From: Timema cristinae
Lineage: Eukaryota; Arthropoda; Insecta; Phasmatodea; Timematidae
Assembly (NCBI GenBank): GCA_039000515.1
Contig: JBCFYV010000024.1
Coordinates: 9,543,473-9,607,472 of the forward strand
Reading direction: 5' to 3'
Length of the DNA: 64,000 nt
In this document: positions 48,946 to 59,760 of the stretch, piece by piece
Position numbering within the stretch: the stretch's first letter is position 1
Layout: the number at the start of each line of letters is the position of its first letter
Translations under genes and position numbers: made by a program
Notes under the pieces: generated by a model
The model's database searches: none
What the model saw: only the letters and a program-made list of their open reading frames with translations
What the model was told of the DNA's origin: nothing

Positions 48946-49801
48946 GGAAAAGTAATTAGTTTCTTAATCTTGTCATATCTGACTAAACATAACCTAACTT
49001 AAATTTACTGAGATAATTTACAAGTGTTTAATATGATTATTACTATCCGTATTTTCACGTTTGAATGTAAGCGTGTTGGCTATTAGCTTCTTAAAACTCT
49101 TTAACATAATGGGTAAGTATAGGAAAGATAAATTTTAAAGAAACTCCCGAACATTCCCCTGGTGAGAAAAATGAGAACATAGCTGGGGTATCAGTGTCAA
49201 GTTTTTAAAAAAGTGGATAATCTACAATATATTAATCAAGGCCACAAACTTTGCCCGATTATTAAATTCATGAAAAACATGGTGTAATGTAGTAAGGAAA
49301 CGAATTATCAATATAATAGTCGAATTCAATATAAAAATATAAATATACAACCAATTTGTAACTGAAGTTTAGACTAGTTACAAAGTTTGCAAGGTTCCTT
49401 TGATTAACAAATTATATTTGAAATGATTGGAAGTTAGTTAATTAAAACCTTGATGTGTAAAAATTATAGTGTAACAAAAGTGAGTATGGAAAACTTAGAT
49501 ATACTTGACTAGATTAAATATGAAATAAAAATAAAAATTGTTATGACATTATAAAGATAAGACTATCTTACATAAAATACATATAACATATAACATATTA
49601 AAATAATAAATTAAAACATAATAGTTTAAGTCAATTGATGAGTAAGAAAATGTAAATTGATAATATTTTGGTTGCTAATTTATTGGATGTTAAATATTGG
49701 AGAATAAAATATAAAATTAAAGTTTATATTTGAATACTGAATTCAGGCTTATCTGATTTGAATGCCCTTGTTCCTTTTTTCTTTCCAAACTGGTATATAT
49801 T

Positions 49802-49862
49802 AGCTCAAAGTTGCGACATGTTTCGGCGTGACATATGACGCCATCATCAGGCTTTAGAATAA
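49802..49862 (-). ncRNA. Hammerhead-ribozyme-like motif, left arm
   Basis: On the minus strand CTGATGA (complement 49844-49850) is followed by stem II GGCGT/ACGCC and by GAAA (complement 49821-49824). ACATGT and C then give the expected cleavage site between 49815 and 49814. The sequence is identical to the right-arm motif. Hammerhead ribozymes are known in the terminal repeats of PLEs. Confidence 0.8.
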
Positions 49863-49989
49863 AAAAATTGGTGTGTGTACTTATGTACGCGCGTAAGAAG
49901 TTATACTTCTTTGGCATCATTAAAAAATAAAAAATAATTTAATAATATTAGGATTAATTATGTTAAATAATAATATTTTAATTTATATA

Positions 49990-50849
49990 AATAAATAATA
50001 CATACGGATAGTTAACCTCAATTATATTGGAGCACTTGAAAAAGTCTATAAGCACAATTTTTTTCACTAATATTAACGAATAGTAAATAATATTAATCAA
50101 AATATTCAATTTAAATCACTACTGGGCCTGGATTCACCAAAGGGAGCAAATAGTTGCGCCAGCGCAAGTTTGAAATATGTTCCAAATCCCTATTCACTAA
50201 AAGGAGCAGGCGCAATTTGAGAGCAAAGTTGCGCCTTTTATTTGCCACCACTCAAGAGTAGGCGCAACTATTAATTCATGATTGTCACTTCAATAAATTT
50301 AAATGGCGGCATATTATTGTATTGGCTTAAAATACAATTAGTTACATAACTGTACTCCAATTAATAATGAATTAATTAAAATAACAAAATGTATGTCAAG
50401 CACAAAATTTGTTTCAATATAGACAATGGTAACAAAACAATTACGTACCTTTTATTGTTGGATTTTTACATTCAAACAACGCAATGGCATTTCTTGCAGT
50501 ATTACAAAACAAAACTACGAACTGTGTAATCTTCGTCTAGATCCAAAGAGGTTTGTATTCCTCCAAGTCCAAAGACATCTCGTCACTAAATATGGCGGTT
50601 AGTATAACTTTAAAATAAGTTTTAAAGTTTCTATAAACATTAATGTTTTATTAATGGAACTTAAACTTTAAACTAATAATATAAATAAATACAATTTTTT
50701 TTAAAATTTGTATCAATAAATAATACTTACGGATAGTTAACCTCAATTATATTGTAGCACTTGAAAAAGTCTATAAGCACAATTTTTTTCACTAATATTT
50801 ACGAATAGTAAATAATATTAAACAAAATATTCAATTTAAATCACTACTG
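49990..50849 (+). repeat. 135-bp direct repeats flanking a nested segment
   Basis: 49990-50124 and 50715-50849 are near-identical ('ggatagttaacctcaattat', 'aaaaagtctataagcacaat', 'tttaaatcactactg'), with about five substitutions by eye. They bracket 590 unrelated bases. Confidence 0.9.
50125..50714. mobile_element. Nested segment starting like a PIF/Harbinger end
   Basis: 'ggcctggattcaccaaaggg' and 'agcaaatagttgcgcc' resemble Harbinger-type terminal and subterminal sequence (GGGCCTG..TTCAC). Short palindromic 'gcgcaact/agttgcgcc' boxes follow. No matching right terminus was found. On the minus strand, 50540-50592 could encode a short start MSLDLEEYKPLW before a stop. Confidence 0.3.
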
Positions 50850-51575
50850 AATATAATTTATTAGCACATATATAATTCGCACTTGTATGAAACTAAAACA
50901 CGTGTTGTGAATGTAGAAACTAGAAACATGTGGATAAATATTATATATATGAAAACAGTGATCAGAGGCGACGAGCGTACCAACATGCGCGACTAACAGA
51001 GGTTCTATTTCTATTTTGTTGGTAGCTTTTTTTTTCGAGACTTAATGAGCGGTTTAACTTCAACCTGTTACTTTTGTGTTACAGTGATGCGCGCGCATCT
51101 TAAAATTTCACTCTCATCATTTTTTCATAACGCGGCTAAAGAAGTATAACTTCAAAAATCAAAACAAGTTATGGCACAATCCAGTGTGAAATATTAGACA
51201 TGAAATTATTTTTTTTACTATGCAAAAGTTAATTAGGAACAGAATATGAAGGAAATAAACTAAAGAAAGAAATAGCATATTTACCAGTTAACGCCTTGTT
51301 AATATGAGTCCGTCTGCCATGAAGAACAGAAACTGATCTTAAGGAGTGTAATAAAATCATGTGTATATGAACTGGGTTCCTGATATGTTCTAGAAGAATT
51401 TCGTAAAAAGTCAAAGATAATGAAAATTGCTTGGTTATGGTAAATTAGTGATGTTGTAGCGTAAGAACAGATAGATAATATTTGAAACATAAAGGAGATA
51501 TATAAGAATGGAAAATATAAAATAGAGAAGGAGAATGACAAGTAAGGGAAATGGAGAAAGGGTATTAATCTTCTC

Positions 51576-53331
51576 TACATCATCATCTTCAGACATCTCA
51601 GAAACAAATTCAAAAGTAATAACATAATTAACGTTAAAGCAGATAAAGGTAATACCATAGTTCTTATGCATCATAATGATTACGTATCAAAAACCATGGA
51701 ATTTATAAATAAAAACAACATCAATGAATTGAAAAGTGATCCCACCACCAAATACCAAAAAGACATCAAAACCACCCTAAAAAACGCCCCTATAATTTTT
51801 TCTCCAAAGGACAGTTTCAAGTTCATCAACATGAACCCCAAAGCCCCTAACTTCACTTCTCTTCCTAAAATTCACAAACCCAATATCCCTATACGACCCT
51901 TAGTCAACTATCAAAATGCGCCTGCTTATAAAACAACCAAATTTCTTGCAAAAACACTCCAACATAACTTACAACTGCCATATACTTATAACGTTAAAAG
52001 CTCCTATGACCTAATCAGTAAATTAAAAAATATAAACTTGAATAATCAATCTAAGTTCTTATCTCTGGACATCTCCAATTTGTATACTAATGTTCCCGTA
52101 AATGAAACCATTAATATTACTAAAAACATTCTCGCAACTAACAAAGCTTCTTCTGAATACATCAAACAGATCATCTCCGTTCTAAAAACTGTTTCTAATC
52201 AAAACTATTTTCAATTCAACAATAAATACTTCTCTCAAAATGATGGTCTAGTTATGGGTTCACCTATTTCATGTCTTATGTCCGAAATCTTTCTACAGCA
52301 ATATGATCAAAAAATCCTAAATGAACTCAAAACCTTTTTCAACGTAGTATTTTACTGCCGATATGTCGATGATATTTTGGTAATTTATGAACTTCCTTCA
52401 AGCTCCTCCCTACCAGATTTAAATTCCAGTATGAATAGGCTAATATCCATCCCAACCTTAAATTTACAATAGAACATGAAATCAACAACAGCATCAACTA
52501 CCTAGATCTGTCAATAACAAAGAACAAACTTAATCACTTTGAATACAAAATCTATAGAAAACCCACCCATACTGATGTTATCATTCCAAAAGATTCGAAT
52601 CACCCATCTATTCACAAAAAAGAAGCTTTCAATAGTTTAATATATCGACTACTTCATATACCCCTAAACAAGAAAAATTTCAAAATGGAACTCAACATCA
52701 TCAAACAATTAGCAACATCCAATGGTTATTCCCATTCTTTCATATACAGGATCCTTCAGAAACAAAAATCACAACTAAACAAAACAACTACTCTAAAGAA
52801 CCTTCAGACTATCCCTAACAGCCAAAACAAATGGATCAAATTTAATTACACTGGCAAAGAAATTAACAACATTACTAATATCTTCAAGAAACATAAACTT
52901 AATATTGCCTTCAGCACTAATAACAACATCAAAAAATATATTAATAATTCCAATCTCAACAAAATCAACCAATATCAGCACAGTGGTATTTACCAACTCA
53001 CTTGTGAATGTGACAGCGTATACATAGGTCAATCAGGACGCCAAATTCGACTAGGTTTTTTGAACACATAAGTGATTTTAAACATGATAGAAATAAATCA
53101 AAATTTTCAGAACATCTCAAAACATCCGGCCATCAACCAACCCCAATGGAAAAATGTATGAAGCTTTTACACAAATCTCACATAGGTACAACCATGAATA
53201 CCGCAGAAAATATATTTATCCAGACCACTATACTTAACAACAAAAATGTTCTCAATGAACAAACCAACTTTGAAAATCAAACACTAATCAACACTCTAAG
53301 GAACCTACCTCAACACACTAAAATGAAATAA
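51576..53331 (+). pseudogene. PLE reverse transcriptase and GIY-YIG endonuclease, inactivated
   Basis: The frame is open from the arm junction and reads VKADKGN early, a region found N-terminal to the reverse transcriptase fingers in PLEs. Motif A is SLDISNLYTNVP, motif B GLVMGSPISCLMSE and motif C RYVDDILVIY, carrying the catalytic aspartates. A frameshift near 52440 moves to the next frame (NINYLDLS, YRKPTHTD). The endonuclease follows as GIYQLTCECDSVYIGQSGR, matching the GIY-YIG core with its CxC pair. A second frameshift near 53052 leads to FFEHISDF, SEHLKTSGH and TAENIFIQ. The N-terminal part of the protein is missing. The active protein would nick target DNA and copy the element RNA. 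Confidence 0.93.
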
Positions 53332-53391
53332 CATCCCATATGCTCCGGCCCATCCTTCCATAGTAGTAAATGACCTGTTCGGGCCAGTGTC

Positions 53392-54372
53392 GAGAAGATT
53401 AATACACTTTCTCCGTTTCCCTTACTTGTCATTCTCCTTGTCTTTTTTATAGTTTCCATTCTTATATATCTCCTTTATGTTTCAAATATTATCTATCTGT
53501 TCTTACGATACAACATCACTAATTTACCATAACCAAGCAATTTTCATTATCTTTGACTTTTTACGAAATTCTTCTAGAACATATCAGGAACCCAGTTCAT
53601 ATACACATGATTTTATTACACTCCTTAAGATCAGTTTCTGTTCTTCATGGCAGACGGACTCATATTAACAAGGCGTTAACTGGTAAATATGCTATTTCTT
53701 TCTTTAGTTTATTTCCTTCATATTCTGTTCCTAATTAACTTTTGAATAGTAAAAAAAAAAAAAATCATGTCTAATATTTCACACTGGATTGTGCCATAAC
53801 TTGTTTTGATTTTTATTCTAAAGCCTGATGATGGCGTCATATGTCACGCCGAAACATGTCGCAACTTTGAGCTAATATATACCAGTTTGGAAAGAAAAAA
53901 GGAACAAGGGTATTCAAATCAGATAAGCCTGAATTCAGTATTCAAATATAAACTTTAATTTCATATTTTATTCTCCAATCTTTAACATCCAATAAATTAG
54001 CAACCAAAATATTATCAATTTACATTTTCTTACTCATCTATTGACTTAAACTATTTTGTTTTAATTTATTATTTTAATATGTTATATGTTATATGTATTT
54101 TATGTAAGATAGTCTTACCTTTATAATGTCATAACAATTTTTATTTTTATTTTATATTTAATCTAGTCAAGTATATCTAAGTTTTCCATACTCACTTTTG
54201 TTACACTATAATTGTTACACATCAAGGTTTCAATTAACTAACTTCCAATCATTTCAAGTATAATTTGTTAATCAAAGGAACCTTGCAAACTTTGTAACTA
54301 GTCTAAACTTCAGTTACACATTGGTTGTATATTTATATTTTTATATTGAGTTCTACTATTATACCGATTATT
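53392..54372 (+). repeat. Right arm of the PLE
   Basis: The uninterrupted arm. It begins 'gagaagattaatacactttc' about 60 bases after the coding stop and ends near 'ctattataccgattatt'. It contains the plus-strand hammerhead motif. Confidence 0.92.
53815..53875 (+). ncRNA. Hammerhead-ribozyme-like motif, right arm
   Basis: CTGATGA (53825-53831), one extra T, then stem II GGCGT (53833-53837) and ACGCC (53846-53850) with loop 'catatgtc', then GAAA (53851-53854) and a very short self-complementary stem III region ACATGT. Cleavage would fall after C53860. Stem I pairs GC with GC next to the core and AAA with TTT after an internal loop. Such tiny stem III forms in PLEs are reported to cleave as dimers. 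Confidence 0.8.
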
Positions 54373-54542
54373 AAAGTTGTTAAACATACTTACTGCTTCT
54401 TACTACCGGCCATTCTTTTAATTTATATTTTACTACCATTTGACAATTTAAATACGTATCTCAGCAAGTAAACAAGTAGTCTCATATCAGTGTCAAACAC
54501 TGTAAAAATTGTGTTTATTTATATAATTAATGTAATTTGAGG
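54373..54542. other. Spacer between the PLE and the 410-bp duplication
   Basis: AT-rich; nothing recognised. Confidence 0.5.
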
Positions 54543-55370
54543 TTAAGTGGCGTCCCAATCATTAAGTACAGTTTATACAACTATTTTAATCACAATAAAA
54601 CGTTTATTTTACAATCATAAAATAATGGACTTTACCTAAATTTTCATTTGATATTGACCAAAAACAAAATATATTTGATTTTAGCAACAACAAAAAAGTC
54701 AAAGTTCTCTTCAGATTATTTAAATCCAATAATTATTTAAAAAAAACTATAGATCGACAGTATATTAATTGATGTTGAAAGCTACAGGATTATTTTTTCT
54801 TAAGTTCAGTGATGTGAGCCAACGTTTAGAGTGTAAGTACCCTCCTTTTATCCTGAAAGCAGACAAGCTTACCTTATCTGGTTCTACTATGGTGTAGCTT
54901 ATAAGATATGGCCATAGAGTAGTCAGTCATGGTATGACTTCTATCTTTCAAGGTAAGTGGCGTCCCAATCATTAAGTACAGTTTATACAACTATTTTAAT
55001 CACAATAAAACGTTTATTTTACAATCATAAAATAATGGACTTTACCTAAATTTTCATTTGATATTGACCAAAAACAAAATATATATTTGATTTTAGCAAC
55101 AACAAAAAAGTCAAAGTTCTCTTCAGATTATTTAAATCCAATAATTATTTAAAAAAAACTATAGATCGACAGTATATTAATTGATGTTGAAAGCTACAGG
55201 ATTATTTTTTCTTAAGTTCAGTGATGTGAGCCAACGTTTAGAGTGTAAGTACCCTCCTTTTATCCTGAAAGCAGACAAGCTTACCTTATCTGGTTCTACT
55301 ATGGTGTAGCTTATAAGATATGGCCATAGAGTAGTCAGTCATGGTATGACTTCTATCTTTCAAGGTAAAT
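54543..55370 (+). repeat. Tandem duplication with a 410-bp period, two near-identical copies
   Basis: 'cgtcccaatcattaagtaca' at 54551 recurs at 54961, and the copies match to 'ctatctttcaaggtaa'. The only difference seen is one extra AT in the second copy (about 55082). The junction reads 'caaggtaagtgg', a good splice-donor consensus, but no exon is supported. It is a recent duplication or an assembly duplication. Confidence 0.93.
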
Positions 55371-55527
55371 GGAGTTAAAACTAAGTATTAAAACTGTTTG
55401 GATAAAAATAGCTCTTAAACACTTATGCGAATACTATTAAATTTTAATTCATTGCCTACAGACTGCGAACAGGTAGAAATGAAACTCGCAGGAATTCCTG
55501 CGTGAGAGTGGCGACACGATGTGGAAA

Positions 55528-56780
55528 GGGGTTTCTGACAGCACCCACCAGTAACCGGGGTTTCTGACAGCACACACAAGTAACCGGGGTTTCTGACAGC
55601 ACCCAACAGTAACCGGGATTTCTGACAGCACCCACCAGTAACCGGGGTTTCTGACAGCACCCACCAGTAACCGGGGTTTCTGACAGCACACACAATTAAC
55701 CGGGATTTCTGACAGCACCCACCAGTAACCGGGGTTTCTGACAGCACCCACCAGTAACCGGGGTTTCTGACAGCACACACAAGTAACCGGGGTTTCTGAC
55801 AGCACCCAACAGTAACCGGGATTTCTGACAGCACCCACCAGTAACCGGGGTTTCTGACAGCACACACAAGTAACCGGGGTTTCTGACAGCACCCAACAGT
55901 AACCGGGGTTTCTGACAGCACCCACCAGTAACCGGGGTTTCTGACAGCACCCAACAGTAACCGGGGTTTCTGACAGCACCCAACAGTAACCGGGGTTTCT
56001 GACAGCACCCAACAGTAACCGGGGTTTCTGACAGCACCCAACAGTAACCGGGGTTTCTGACAGCACACACAAGTAACCGGGGTTTCTGACAGCACCCAAC
56101 AGTAACCGGGATTTCTGACAGCACCCAACAGTAACCGGGGTTTCTGACAGCACACACAAGTAACCGGGATTTCTGACAGCACCCAATAGTAACCGGGTTT
56201 CTGACAGCACCCACCAGTAACCGGGGTTTCTGACAGCACACACAAGTAACCGGGATTTCTGACAGCACCCAACAGTAACCGGGGTTTCTGACAGCACCCA
56301 CCAGTAACCGGGGTTTCTGACAGCACACACAAGTAACCGGGGTTTCTGACAGCACCCAACAGTAACCGGGATTTCTGACAGCACCCAACAGTAACCGGGG
56401 TTTCTGACAGCACACACAAGTAACCGGGGTTTCTGACAGCACCCAACAGTAACCGGGGTTTCTGACAGCACCCACCAGTAACCGGGGTTTCTGACAGCAC
56501 CCAACAGTAACCGGGGTTTCTGACAGCACCCAACAGTAACCGGGGTTTCTGACAGCACCCAACAGTAACCGGGGTTTCTGACAGCACCCAACAGTAACCG
56601 GGGTTTCTGACAGCACACACAAGTAACCGGGGTTTCTGACAGCACCAACAGTAACCGGGATTTCTGACAGCACCCAACAGTAACCGGGGTTTCTGACAGC
56701 ACACACAAGTAACCGGGATTTCTGACAGCACCCAATAGTAACCCGGGTTTCTGACAGCACCCACTGGTAACCCGGGTTTC
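55528..56780 (-). repeat. 29-bp minisatellite, about 43 units
   Basis: The unit is 'ggggtttctgacagcaccca' plus 'acagtaacc', with variants cccacc, cccaac or cacacaa before 'agtaacc' and gggg or ggga. All three minus-strand frames stay open for 354-449 codons because the unit has no stop in any minus frame and 29 is not a multiple of three. The repeating peptides (GAVRNPGY, WVLSETPVT, CCQKPRLL) are therefore one sequence read in rotation, not proteins. A block of about 19 units is repeated with an offset of 549 bases. Confidence 0.96.
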
Positions 56781-56783
56781 CCC

Positions 56784-56813
56784 TTAACCTAACCTGGCCT
56801 AACCTAACCTAGC
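56784..56813 (-). repeat. Short telomere-like TTAGG patch
   Basis: 'ttaacctaacct', 'ggcct' and 'aacctaacctag' contain five CCTAA-type units, the complement of the common arthropod telomere repeat TTAGG. It borders the end of the 29-bp array. It is too short and impure to claim an interstitial telomere. Confidence 0.35.
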
Positions 56814-56993
56814 ATAGCCTAGAAATACTCCTGTATGTAATTTAATTAAATGTATCCTGACAGGTCTGACAGGACCTGACTGCTGGACACCTGTGAGCTG
56901 CCACTATTGCCCAATTGGGGTGGGATGACATATCAAACACGACGGGTCCATAATATAGAATTTTGGCAATCAGGACGATATATTTTAATTTAC

Positions 56994-57231
56994 CCCGTTT
57001 TACATCCCGTCTGGGCTACACTCATAATCATCATTAATCTAATGGTGTAGAGGTGAAGAAGGTATAATGAGATAAAATGTACCCGTAACCACTTGGAGGG
57101 AAAGTGAGAAATCATTTGTAGAAAGAATCCGTTAAATGCACCATGTCAGGATTCAAAACCCAACCTCCCCGTCACCAGCAAACTAGATTTGATGAGCCTA
57201 ACATTTAATCTGCGTGCCCACCAATGAGGGT
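56994..57231 (-). mobile_element. SINE-A, variant-head subfamily, near full-length
   Basis: The tail complement 'ttttacatcccgtctgggct', body 'aaaatgtacccgtaaccact', B-box complement 'ggattcaaaacccaacctcc' and head complement 'aatctgcgtgcccaccaatg' are in order. Confidence 0.8.
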
Positions 57232-57910
57232 TGTATGAAATATATTTTATTCTAATTTTCATATTAACAATAGTTCAGTGATATGTTAATTATTTGTACT
57301 ATTGATCAGGAGCATAGACTAATTGAAGGTTTGAGGGGGTTCCAAACCCCATAGAGTTTGATAGACCCCTTAGGGGGCTAAATATATACGTATAAAATCC
57401 TTTATTGATTAAATATATAGTAGTATTTTTGGCAGAAACATCCCCCCTAGCCCCTGCCGTATAAATATTATCGTATTGATAGCCTCACGGATAATTAATA
57501 TCAGCCGACCTTGGACAAACCAAGGATGTTCTGGGTGAATATACGAGGAGGCTGTCTATATGTTGCTACTGTAGGATATGAGGGTAATTAATTACCATCC
57601 ATAATGTTTCCAGTGATAGGGTATTTATACTATTTAACAACTGTTGGTCAGGTTTAATCAAATGTCATCGTGTCAGTCATAGTTCCACTAATGTATCCCA
57701 AAGTTGAATTGTACTCTAATAATATGCACGTTCTCATATTCAACTGTTTTCAACACAATACTTGAGGGTATTTTTAATAAATGATTTTAAAGTTAAATTA
57801 GTATACATACATTTCTTTAACCCTAAAATTTATTTTTAAAATATGAATTATATAGTTAGTTATGCCACACGAACTTTGAGGACAGTCGTCATATTACTTT
57901 TTAAAATAAT
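57232..57910. other. Intergenic DNA
   Basis: A G/C-rich pair 'gagggggttccaaacccc' (about 57331) and 'ccttagggggcta' may be the subterminal part of an unidentified DNA transposon. No gene is seen. Confidence 0.4.
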
Positions 57911-59760
57911 AAGCAAACAGTTGTCCCAAATACAAAGCAAACAGTTGTCCCAAATACAAAGCAAACATTTGTCCCAAATAATAAGTAAACAGTTGTCCCA
58001 AATAGTATGCAAACAATTGTCCCAAATAATAAGCAGACAGTTGTCCCAAACTCTAAGAAAACAGTTGTTCCAAATACTAAGAAACAGTTGTTCCAAATAC
58101 TAAGCAAACAGTTGTCCCAAATACTAAGCAAACAGTTGTTCCAAATACTAAGAAACAGTTGTCCCAAATACTAAGCAAACAGTTGTTCCAAATACTAAGC
58201 AAAAAGTTGTTCCAAATACTAAGAAACAGTTGTTCCAAATACTAAGCAAACAGTTGTCCCAAATACTAAGCAAACAGTTGTCCCAAATACTAAGCAAACA
58301 GTTGTTCCAAATACTAAGAAACAGTTGTCCCAAATACTAAGCAAACAGTTGTTCCAAATACTAAGAAACAGTTGTTCCAAATACTAAGCAAACAGTTGTT
58401 CCAAATACTAAGCAAACAGTTGTTCCAAATACTAAGAAACAGTTGTCCCAAATACTAAGCAAACAGTTGTTCCAAATACTAAGAAACAGTTGTCCCAAAT
58501 ACTAATCAAACAGTTGTTCCAAATACTAAGCAAACAATTGTCCCAAATACTAAGCAAACAGTTGTCCCAAATACTAAACAAACAGTTGTTCCAAATACTA
58601 AGAAACAGTTGTCCCAAATACTAAGCAAACAGTTGTTCCAAATACTAAGAAACAGTTGTTCCAAATACTAAGCAAACAGTTGTCCCAAATACTAAGCAAA
58701 CAGTTGTCCCAAATACTAAGCAAACAGTTGTTCCAAATACTAAGAAACAGTTGTCCCAAATACTAAGCAAACAGTTGTTCCAAATACTAAGAAACAGTTG
58801 TTCCAAATACTAAGCAAACAGTTGTCCCAAATACTAAGCAAACAGTTGTTCCAAATACTAAGAAACAGTTGTCCCAAATACTAAGCAAACAGTTGTTCCA
58901 AATACTAAGAAACAGTTGTTCCAAATACTAAGCAAACAGTTGTCCCAAATACTAAGCAAACAGTTGTCCCAAATACTAAGCAAACAGTTGTTCCAAATAC
59001 TAAGCAAACAGTTGTTCCAAATACTAAGCAAACAGTTGTCCCAAATACTAAGCAAACAGTTGTTCCAAATACTAAAAACAGTTGTCCCAAATACTAAGCA
59101 AACAGTTGTTCCAAATACTAAGAAACAGTTGTTCCAAATACTAAGCAAACAGTTGTCCCAAATACTAAGCAAACATTTGTCCCAAATACTAAGCAAACAG
59201 TTGTTCCAAATACTAAGAAACAGTTGTCCCAAATACTAAGCAAACAGTTGTTCCAAATACTAAGAAACAGTTGTTCCAAATACTAAGCAAACAGTTGTCC
59301 CAAATACTAAGCAAACAGTTGTTCCAAATACTAAGAAACAGTTGTTCCAAATACTAAGCAAACAGTTGTTACATATACTAAGAAACAGTTGTTCCAAATA
59401 CTAAGCAAACAGTTGTTACATATACTAAGAAACAGTTGTTCCAAATACTAAGCAAACAGTTGTTACATATACTAAGAAACAGTTGTTCCAAATACTAAGC
59501 AAACAGTTGTTCCAAATACTAAGCAAACAGTTGTTACATATACTAAGAAACAGTTGTTCCAAATACTAAGCAAACAGTTGTTCCAAATACTAAGCAAACA
59601 GTTGTTACATATACTAAGAAACAGTTGTTCCAAATACTAAGCAAACAGTTGTTACATATACTAAGAAACAGTTGTTCCAAATACTAAGCAAACAGTTGTT
59701 CCAAATACTAAGCAAACAGTTGTTACATATACTAAGAAACAGTTGTTCCAAATACTAAGT
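57911..59760 (+). repeat. 24/23-bp minisatellite, about 78 units
   Basis: Two unit types alternate: 'agcaaacagttgtcccaaat' plus 'acta' (24) and 'agaaacagttgttccaaata' plus 'cta' (23), with tccc/ttcc variants. From 58243 to about 58920 they form repeated blocks of five or six units (118 or 142 bases). From about 59340 on, a 'ttgttacatatacta' variant pairs with the 23-bp form as a 47-bp dimer. Frames on both strands are repeat translations. Confidence 0.96.

Larger units (their letters stand above)
49868..51153. mobile_element. DNA element inserted in the left PLE arm
   Basis: The right arm lacks this segment, which defines its edges to within a few bases. Near the left edge 'gaagttatacttctttggc' (49898) is inverted at the right edge as 'gctaaagaagtataacttc' (51135-51153), a terminal-repeat-like pair of about 17 bases. 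A 12-bp palindrome 'atgcgcgcgcat' lies at 51087-51098. There is no transposase, so it is non-autonomous. I cannot name the superfamily. Confidence 0.7.
49302..51575 (-). repeat. Left inverted arm of the PLE
   Basis: Reverse complement of 53392-54372 apart from the insertion 49868-51153. The outer part pairs from 'caatataaaaatataaatat' at about 49327. The inner end 'gtattaatcttctc' stops at 51575, where the coding body begins. Identity is high by eye, with scattered substitutions. Confidence 0.92.
49302..54372 (+). mobile_element. Penelope-like element (PLE) with inverted terminal arms
   Basis: A central body (51576-53391) encodes reverse transcriptase and a GIY-YIG endonuclease. It is flanked by inverted copies of the same sequence of about 980 bp: 49302-51575 on the left (with a 1.29-kb insertion) and 53392-54372 on the right. 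PLEs commonly carry terminal repeats in odd arrangements, including an inverted copy at a truncated 5' end. Each arm holds one hammerhead-like motif. The coding part lacks its N-terminus and has two frameshifts, so this copy is dead. Confidence 0.92.

Noticed and set aside
54940..54970. Real exon boundary at 'caaggtaagt'
   Set aside because: A good splice-donor consensus alone, created at a duplication junction. No open exon precedes it.
55415..56764. Minus-strand frames of 354-449 codons, cysteine-rich in appearance
   Set aside because: The three frames are rotations of a single 29-bp repeat and overlap completely.
55528..56780. Possible CRISPR array (regular 29-bp repeats)
   Set aside because: Units are directly adjacent with no unique spacers, and the genome context is eukaryotic.
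57843..59239. Frames on both strands rich in SKQLSQIL or FGTTVCLV
   Set aside because: They are translations of the 24/23-bp repeat, open on both strands at once.
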